Shown here in pieces: positions 58,558-64,000 of a stretch of 64,000 bases of DNA. Numbering within the stretch: position 1 is the stretch's first letter; every line of letters begins with the position of its first letter. This DNA comes from Moraxella porci DSM 25326. GTDB taxonomy: Bacteria > Pseudomonadota > Gammaproteobacteria > Pseudomonadales > Moraxellaceae. The stretch is taken from NCBI RefSeq assembly GCF_002014855.1, contig NZ_MUYV01000001.1:124001-188000 (forward strand). The letters run 5' to 3'. The notes below the pieces were generated by a model. The model was not told the DNA's origin. It worked only from the letters and a program-made list of their open reading frames with translations, and did not search any database. Made by a program: the position numbers and the translations under genes.

Positions 58558-58586
58558 AAGGACAGATCTTGTATCTGTCCTTTTTT
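58558..58586 (+). terminator. Terminator after acyl-CoA dehydrogenase 2
   Basis: Perfect 10-bp stem AAGGACAGAT / ATCTGTCCTT (58558-58567 with 58573-58582) and T run. Confidence 0.9.
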
Positions 58587-58733
58587 ATTAAAATACGCCT
58601 GTCGCTGCCAAAACAGCGATGCCATCGGGCAAAGGATGGATGAATTTGGGTGATAATTTTTGCTAAGCACTTGAGCATTCAGCCATCGTCTGTTAATCTA
58701 ACACAAACAGCCATTTCATCCGTCGGTATCGAT

Positions 58734-60764
58734 ATGACCATAGACACATTGCTTCAAGAACTCAATGACGATCAGCGCCAAGCGGCGACCACCACATCTC
58801 CCAATACTCTGGTGCTGGCTGGCGCAGGCAGCGGCAAAACCAAAACCATCGTCGCGCGTGCAGCGCATCTGATCGATCAAGGTGTGCCTGCTGAGCAGAT
58901 CCAAATTGTCACCTTTACGCGCCGAGCTGCCAGCGAAATCGTCAGCCGAGTTGAGGCGCATTTGGGTGAGCGAGCCGCAGGACTCAAGGCTTCAACTTTT
59001 CATACTTTTTGTTTGGCCATCTTGCGCCGATATTCGCATGTATTTGATTTAAAAGGCTTTAATATCATTGATCGCGATGATCAGCTGATGATGTTTAAGC
59101 TCATTCGTGCCAAGCTTGAAAATGCACAAAACGAGCAAAATCCCAAAAAATCCAACCAAACCGACCGACTGCCCAAGCCAAAAGAGCTGGCCGATACCTA
59201 CTCTTATGCGCGCAACACCCAATGCGCCTTTAAAGAGGCATTACAAAAGCATTTGCCAGATTTTATCGAAGAGGCGGATGTCATCAAACAGATGATGAAA
59301 GACTATGAACAACAAAAACAAGCGCGGCGCTATCTGGATTATGATGACATCTTAGAGTATGTGGCGCGTTATCTCAATGCCGATGCTTGGCTGCTTGATA
59401 AAGTCAGTGGATCGCTACAGCATCTGTTGGTTGATGAGATGCAGGACACCAATCCTTTGCAGTGGCTGATCATCAAACCCTTAATTGGCCGTAGTCATCT
59501 GTTTTGTGTGGGTGATGATGCGCAGTCAATTTATGGCTTTCGTGGTGCGGATTTTCAAAATATTCACAGCTTTGATAAGCGTGTGCCGGGGGCGAAAATT
59601 TTGACTTTGACGGTGAATTATCGCTCAACCCAAGGGATTTTAGATTTGTCAAATTGGCTGCTTGAACAAAGCCCGTTGGATTATAAAAAGCGGCTGACTG
59701 CGCATCGTGGCAGTGGCATCGAACCCAAGCTTTATACATTTGCCAACGAATTTGAGGAAGCTCGATGGATCATTCAAGACCTCAAAAAGCGTTATAACAC
59801 CGGCAGTCCTTGGCATCATCACATGATTTTGCTGCGGTCAGCATATTCAGGTCGTCAGGTTGAAAGCGCGCTGATTGATGCAGGGATTCCTTATATGTTC
59901 ATCGGTGGTGTTAAGTTGATGGAATCGGCACATGTTAAAGATCTGCTGAGCATGCTGCGCGTCACGGCAAATCCTGCTGATGAGCTGGCTTGGATTCGTT
60001 TTTTGACTTTGTGGCGCGGCATCGGCGATGCGGGTGCGGCCAAATTAACCAATGAAATGGCCGATTTGCCAGATCTGAAGGCGCGCATTGAACTGCTACG
60101 ACAAAAAAGCAAAGTGCCTGAGCCAGCCCTCGATGCACTGACTCGGCTCATCGACACGCCGCTCAAACCAGAGGTGAGTGTCGGCATCGCGGTGGATGCA
60201 CTGATCGAGCAGCTTGAACAAAACTATGATAAGAAAAACTGGCCAAGTCGTGTGCGAGATTTTGATTTGATCAAGCAGCTGGCCAAGCGGCATGATACGC
60301 TGATTGATTTTATTGAGGCATATATTTTAGAGCCAGTATCCTACAGTGAGGTGACGCGTCAGAATAATGATGATGTGGTGACGCTGATTACCATCCACTC
60401 AGCCAAAGGTACCGAGTGCGAGGTTTGTTATATCGTCAATGCCTCTGTCGGCCAATACCCGCACGCCCGAGCTGCTGGCAGTTTCGATGAGATCGAAGAA
60501 GAGCGGCGGGTGCTGTATGTAGCGATGACCCGCGCCAAAGATGAGCTGATCCTCACTCGCCAAAATGCCAACACTTGGTCGATGCATCACTCAGATCATC
60601 ATGCCAGCGCAGAGAGTTATTTTTTGAGCCATGTGCCTGATGATCTGCTGATCAATGCCGTGCCAGAAGGCGCAAAGTCAACATCTGGTGGTTATTATGA
60701 GTATCAGTCGCGCAATAAACCAAAAATCGGCATCGATTGGGATAGTGATGAGCTGATATTTTGA
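58734..60764 (+). CDS. UvrD/Rep-family ATP-dependent DNA helicase
   Basis: A 676-residue superfamily 1A 3'-5' helicase. Walker A LAGAGSGKTKT near residue 30, QIVTFTRRAASE (Ia), DEMQDTNPLQW (II), GDDAQSIYGFRGAD (III), TIHSAKGTE (V) and YVAMTRAKDEL (VI). The length equals Rep (673), but the C-terminal tail after motif VI is short, and the insert near residue 140 (basic, KPKELADT) differs from classic Rep. The ATG at 58734 is chosen because the helicase fold starts there; the ribosome site is weak. Probably replication-restart or repair. Confidence 0.88.
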   Translation: MTIDTLLQELNDDQRQAATTTSPNTLVLAGAGSGKTKTIVARAAHLIDQGVPAEQIQIVTFTRRAASEIVSRVEAHLGERAAGLKASTFHTFCLAILRRYSHVFDLKGFNIIDRDDQLMMFKLIRAKLENAQNEQNPKKSNQTDRLPKPKELADTYSYARNTQCAFKEALQKHLPDFIEEADVIKQMMKDYEQQKQARRYLDYDDILEYVARYLNADAWLLDKVSGSLQHLLVDEMQDTNPLQWLIIKPLIGRSHLFCVGDDAQSIYGFRGADFQNIHSFDKRVPGAKILTLTVNYRSTQGILDLSNWLLEQSPLDYKKRLTAHRGSGIEPKLYTFANEFEEARWIIQDLKKRYNTGSPWHHHMILLRSAYSGRQVESALIDAGIPYMFIGGVKLMESAHVKDLLSMLRVTANPADELAWIRFLTLWRGIGDAGAAKLTNEMADLPDLKARIELLRQKSKVPEPALDALTRLIDTPLKPEVSVGIAVDALIEQLEQNYDKKNWPSRVRDFDLIKQLAKRHDTLIDFIEAYILEPVSYSEVTRQNNDDVVTLITIHSAKGTECEVCYIVNASVGQYPHARAAGSFDEIEEERRVLYVAMTRAKDELILTRQNANTWSMHHSDHHASAESYFLSHVPDDLLINAVPEGAKSTSGGYYEYQSRNKPKIGIDWDSDELIF

Positions 60765-60885
60765 TCTTTTATTGGTTATTGCATGCATTATCGCCATTCA
60801 ATGCTGTCACTTGCAAAGTGATAACCAATACTGTCACATTGACAAACTTTTGAAACAATTTAGCGCAGTTGATTACCATAGAAAT

Positions 60886-60914
60886 TTGGTAAAACGGGTC
60901 AAATGTGATACAGT
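60886..60914 (+). promoter_or_regulatory. Promoter upstream of the Gcr gene
   Basis: TTGGTA at 60886-60891, 17-bp spacer, TACAGT at 60909-60914 preceded by TGA. It lies in the 266-base region before 61031, where no other gene is seen. Confidence 0.55.
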
Positions 60915-61030
60915 AGCGTAAATTTTTTGCCAAATCAGCGAAATATTCTTACGGCTTAAATGGGTGATGACTTGCCAAAGTTGCAGGATATTTCTTTGAT
61001 GTGCGATGATAGCCTAATTGGAGTTTGATT

Positions 61031-63331
61031 GTGTTAGACAGTGATACTTCGGATTTGGAATTGATATTGCAGCGCATTGTCATGCTGCAAGAGTTGCCAG
61101 AACCCGAAGCCTTAAAGCGCTTGATTGACGCTCTAAGAGTCGTCGATGAAGATGAGCAAAATGCCGATGCCAGAATTGATGAGCTGATTGAGCTGTTGCA
61201 GGCCAATCCTGAATACGGATCAGGGTTGGCGGCATTCATTTTGCGCCTGATCATCCAGTATCGCCAAATTACCTTATATACCGACACAGGTATCGCCTCA
61301 GATCAAAGCTTTTCAAGCAGTGTATCGCGCTTGATCAGCCATCGTTTTTTGCCGCTCTTGCCTGATGAGGATTCAGTGGTGGAGCTGGCCAATTATTTAT
61401 TTGATAAGCGCAGCGACTGGCGATGGGTGGAATCGATCGGCGAAGATCGTTGGAATGCGTTGGTGCCATTGATCCGACCTGATGAGAAGGATTTAAGTTT
61501 GGTGGCTCAAGCCAAAAACAGCATTCTAAACGCCATCGTCGTCCTATCATATCGCGTGAGCGGCATTGGTCTGCATCCAGAGCTGATGAACTTTTATCCA
61601 GAGCTACTGAATTATTCAGCGGCATTCGTCGCCCAAAACCAAGAAGCCATCTTATTTGTCAATCAGTATCGTCAGGCGCATGAGCTGGATCTGATGACTG
61701 ATGTGATGCCTGAACAAGACATCGATCCTGCACCACTGATGGTGATGGTCGAGCAGTGTGAGGACATTGTCGATACACTAAGAAAGCGTGTCTATAAAAC
61801 AGGCATTTCGATTCGCCTGACTAATATGCTGGCGCGTCTTGAGCAAAGTTTGCAAAGAATGCGTACTTTGGTGGAGTTGGTTAGTAATGCTGAGCATAAG
61901 CGCGATCAAGCGATCGTCGATCTGACGGTCGAAGTGGTACAAACCGCCAAAACGCGCTACAGCTTTAGCTCGCTCATCGAATCCAATACCCGATTGCTGT
62001 CGCGTAAAGTCACCGAAAATGCTGGCCGTGTCGGTGAGCATTACATCAGTACCGACAGCACAGGCTATCGTAAGATGTATAAAAAAGCTGCCATCGGTGG
62101 CTTGTTCATCGGTTTTATGGCAACTTTAAAGACTTTGGCTTATCATCTGGCCTTGGCGCCTGTGGGTCGAGCTTTTGTCAATAGCATGATTTATGGCTTG
62201 GGCTTTGTGTTCATTCACATCGCTCGAGGGACAGTCGCAACCAAACAGCCTGCAATGACGGCCGCGGCGATCGCCTCGACCATCTCTGGATCTTCAGGCA
62301 AAAAAACCCAACAGCTGACCAAGCTTGCTGAATTGGTCGTTGATATTTTGCGTACTCAGTTTATCGCCATTTTGGGCAACATATCTGTAGCGATGCCAGT
62401 GGCGCTACTGATCGCGCTGTCATGGAATTATCTGAAAGGCACGCCGATGATTGATGGCGCGCAGGCGGCTCATCTGCTGCATGACTTAGATCCGATCCGT
62501 TCATTGGCGCTGCCACATGCCGCCATCGCAGGCGTGTTCTTATTCGTGTCGGGCTTGATTGCAGGGTATTATGATAATTTGGCCGCCTATAATAAGATTG
62601 GCGAGCGCATCCGTCGGCATTGGGTGTTGGTGCGCGTGATGCCAGCGCGATGGCTGAATAAAATGGGCGGCTTTATTGAGGCTAATCTTGGCGCCATCAT
62701 GGGCAATTTTATTTTTGGTTGCTTTTTGGGCAGTACCGCGACGGTTGGCTATATGTTGGGTTTGCCATTGGACATCCGCCACATTGCCTTTGCCTCAGCA
62801 AACTTCGTGCATGGACTGTTTTATTTGTCGCCTGAGCATCTGACTTGGCAGATAGCAGCGCTGTCATTTGTAGGGGTGTTACTGATCGGTATGGTGAACC
62901 TTTTGGTGAGTTTTTCGCTGGCTTTGATGGTGGCTTTGCGCTCAAAAGAAGTCAAATTCATGGAGTGGAAGCGACTGTATCAGTTGGTGACTAATCATTT
63001 TTTCACTCGCCCAACCGACTTTTTTTGGCCGCGTAAACAAACGGTCAAATATGCCAAGATCAATAGCCTAGGTGAGATGATCTTTGAAGAAACGGGTGAT
63101 GACAAAGAAACACGGGTCTATGCCGATGCCATCGTGCGACGCTTGGGGCGCAATAAGCCCAAGGAAGATCGTCAAGAAAAAGAGCCTGAGGATATTCGTG
63201 AGGCCATTGAGGCTTATCACAATGATGAGCTTGATGAAGAGGGCAATCTTAAAAAGCGTCCTGAGTCATCGTCTGCAGATGAGGGGATTCAGCCTTTGCC
63301 AAAACCGGCCAATCCGCCAAAGCTGCCATAA
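61031..63331 (+). CDS. Gcr-family (SpecificRecomb, PF10136) membrane protein
   Basis: A 766-residue protein of the family labelled site-specific recombinase Gcr. In this sequence the first 350 residues are soluble and helical; the middle and end hold about five to seven membrane helices (near 360-390, 440-470, 505-525, 570-600 and 625-650), and the C-terminus is charged. No recombinase catalytic motif (Arg...Arg-Tyr or Ser nucleophile) is visible. Start GTG at 61031 has GGAG 8 bases upstream; a TTG two codons earlier is too close to it. Function unknown. Confidence 0.75.
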   Translation: MLDSDTSDLELILQRIVMLQELPEPEALKRLIDALRVVDEDEQNADARIDELIELLQANPEYGSGLAAFILRLIIQYRQITLYTDTGIASDQSFSSSVSRLISHRFLPLLPDEDSVVELANYLFDKRSDWRWVESIGEDRWNALVPLIRPDEKDLSLVAQAKNSILNAIVVLSYRVSGIGLHPELMNFYPELLNYSAAFVAQNQEAILFVNQYRQAHELDLMTDVMPEQDIDPAPLMVMVEQCEDIVDTLRKRVYKTGISIRLTNMLARLEQSLQRMRTLVELVSNAEHKRDQAIVDLTVEVVQTAKTRYSFSSLIESNTRLLSRKVTENAGRVGEHYISTDSTGYRKMYKKAAIGGLFIGFMATLKTLAYHLALAPVGRAFVNSMIYGLGFVFIHIARGTVATKQPAMTAAAIASTISGSSGKKTQQLTKLAELVVDILRTQFIAILGNISVAMPVALLIALSWNYLKGTPMIDGAQAAHLLHDLDPIRSLALPHAAIAGVFLFVSGLIAGYYDNLAAYNKIGERIRRHWVLVRVMPARWLNKMGGFIEANLGAIMGNFIFGCFLGSTATVGYMLGLPLDIRHIAFASANFVHGLFYLSPEHLTWQIAALSFVGVLLIGMVNLLVSFSLALMVALRSKEVKFMEWKRLYQLVTNHFFTRPTDFFWPRKQTVKYAKINSLGEMIFEETGDDKETRVYADAIVRRLGRNKPKEDRQEKEPEDIREAIEAYHNDELDEEGNLKKRPESSSADEGIQPLPKPANPPKLP

Positions 63332-63347
63332 GCCAATATAAGCTGAC

Positions 63348-63379
63348 AAAATCTCGCAATGTGTGTTGCGAGATTTTTT
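63348..63379 (+). terminator. Terminator between Gcr and AAA ATPase genes
   Basis: Perfect 12-bp stem AAAATCTCGCAA / TTGCGAGATTTT (63348-63359 with 63366-63377) followed by T. Confidence 0.9.
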
Positions 63380-63390
63380 ATAACTTTAGA

Positions 63391-64000
63391 TTAACCGATA
63401 AAACCAAAGCTTTTTTGGGCTGGACTGGATTTATATTCGGTCTCATCGATGTTACTTACCGCAGCCAGCGTCATCGGCTGGTCCACCGTGATGTCTTTGC
63501 CGACACTGGCCAGATAGGCATTGGCTTTTTCGACAGTCAGCGCACCAAATTGATATTCTGCGATCAAGCGGCCATGACGCAGCAGCGCGTGGTCAATGTC
63601 CATCAAATCGGCATTGAAGGTGCAGATGAATTGACATTCTAGCACATCAGATAAGATGCCATCAGCGATGTTTAAGATGGTGGATACCACATCAGATGTA
63701 TTGCCACCACCGACACGCTCGGCGATGTAGTTTTCGCAGTCCTCAAGCACCAACACCGAGTTTTTATTGTCAATCAGCATGCTCATAAACTGCGGTTCGG
63801 CCAAAGCGCCAATGAGATTATTCGGCACGAAGATAAAGTTTTTATTGGGGATTTGGGCGGTGAGCCACTTGATGTAATTGGTTTTGCCTGATCCTGCCAA
63901 ACCATGTAGCAGTACCAGACCTTTGTTGCCATCGCTTAGGGATTCTTTGATTTTTTGGTGTACTGGCAAAAAGTCATCATTATACATGGTTGCCAAATCG
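63391..64000 (-). CDS. AAA-family ATPase, 5' end outside window
   Basis: C-terminal about 200 residues of a P-loop ATPase whose start lies beyond the right edge; the frame is still open at the last base. Walker A LHGLAGSGKTNYIKW, Walker B SVLVLEDCENYI, and a sensor region with CTFNADLMDIDHALLRHGRLIAEY match a group of predicted AAA ATPases that have an unrelated N-terminal domain, not visible here. The arginine-rich LRHGR element is the presumed arginine finger. Convergent with the Gcr gene. Confidence 0.75.
   Translation of the reverse strand, partial: DLATMYNDDFLPVHQKIKESLSDGNKGLVLLHGLAGSGKTNYIKWLTAQIPNKNFIFVPNNLIGALAEPQFMSMLIDNKNSVLVLEDCENYIAERVGGGNTSDVVSTILNIADGILSDVLECQFICTFNADLMDIDHALLRHGRLIAEYQFGALTVEKANAYLASVGKDITVDQPMTLAAVSNIDETEYKSSPAQKSFGFIG

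Noticed and set aside
61031..63331. Mobile-element integrase
   Set aside because: Recombinase name is a family label; no integrase motifs, attachment sites or mobile-element partners are seen.

Overview
The window looks like a chromosomal segment of a gammaproteobacterium of the family Moraxellaceae, most likely Moraxella or a close relative. This rests on gene content and protein style: LolD with a single LolC/E-type permease, a periplasmic PheC, Epd, SdhE, an FFLEELY-type protein, PEP carboxylase, the glnS/ppiB/lpxH cluster, GltBD and paired acyl-CoA dehydrogenases. Base composition by eye is mid-40s percent G+C (not computed), with a few much more AT-rich accessory spots. No rRNA, tRNA, CRISPR array, intact insertion sequence or prophage gene was recognised.

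Layout. 1-600: 3' end of NAD kinase and a DUF1315 protein. 660-1895: AT-rich island of three small unknown genes separated by copies of a palindromic repeat. 2012-5706: minus-strand ubiE-ubiJ-ubiB-apt (ubiquinone synthesis and adenine salvage). 5823-11044: FFLEELY-type protein, EamA permease, Mn superoxide dismutase, a secreted unknown, LysE-type and MFS transporters. 11134-13893: RNase Z and a POT peptide transporter with a Fur-like site over its promoter. 13941-19208: DUF815 ATPase with a membrane partner, YpfJ-type zinc metallopeptidase, carboxylesterase, two unknowns. 19422-23016: lipoprotein release (lolF-lolD) and two lipoproteins (M48 peptidase and WG-repeat-like). 23165-30130 (minus): ArgE/DapE-type peptidase, ppc, DUF3144, metK, DUF2062. 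30334-35199: oligoribonuclease, PheC, lpxH/ppiB and divergent glnS. 35311-41159: PIF1-like helicase overlapping epd, FUSC protein, LysR regulator divergent from a LeuE-like exporter. 41364-42574: three small membrane proteins, two from a recent tandem duplication, with two more copies of the palindromic repeat. 42658-48606 (minus): gltB-gltD. 48986-52758: sdhE-ygfX, YidB, HAD phosphatase and prfB with a programmed +1 frameshift. 53076-58541: succinate/acetate-type CoA-transferase and two paralogous acyl-CoA dehydrogenases. 58734-64000: UvrD/Rep helicase, the Gcr membrane protein and a partial AAA ATPase.

Most of the segment is core metabolism and housekeeping: respiration (ubi genes, sdhE), anaplerosis and nitrogen assimilation (ppc, gltBD), methyl supply (metK), aromatic amino acid and vitamin supply (pheC, epd), fatty acid or acyl-CoA use (53-58 kb), envelope assembly (lolFD, lpxH) and translation (glnS, prfB).

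The parts least explained by known biology are the two accessory islands near 1 kb and 42 kb. In both, a roughly 60-bp palindromic repeat begins 4-23 bases after the stop codon of a small gene of unknown function. Starts were set from visible ribosome binding sites and family alignments from memory; no search or folding program was run.
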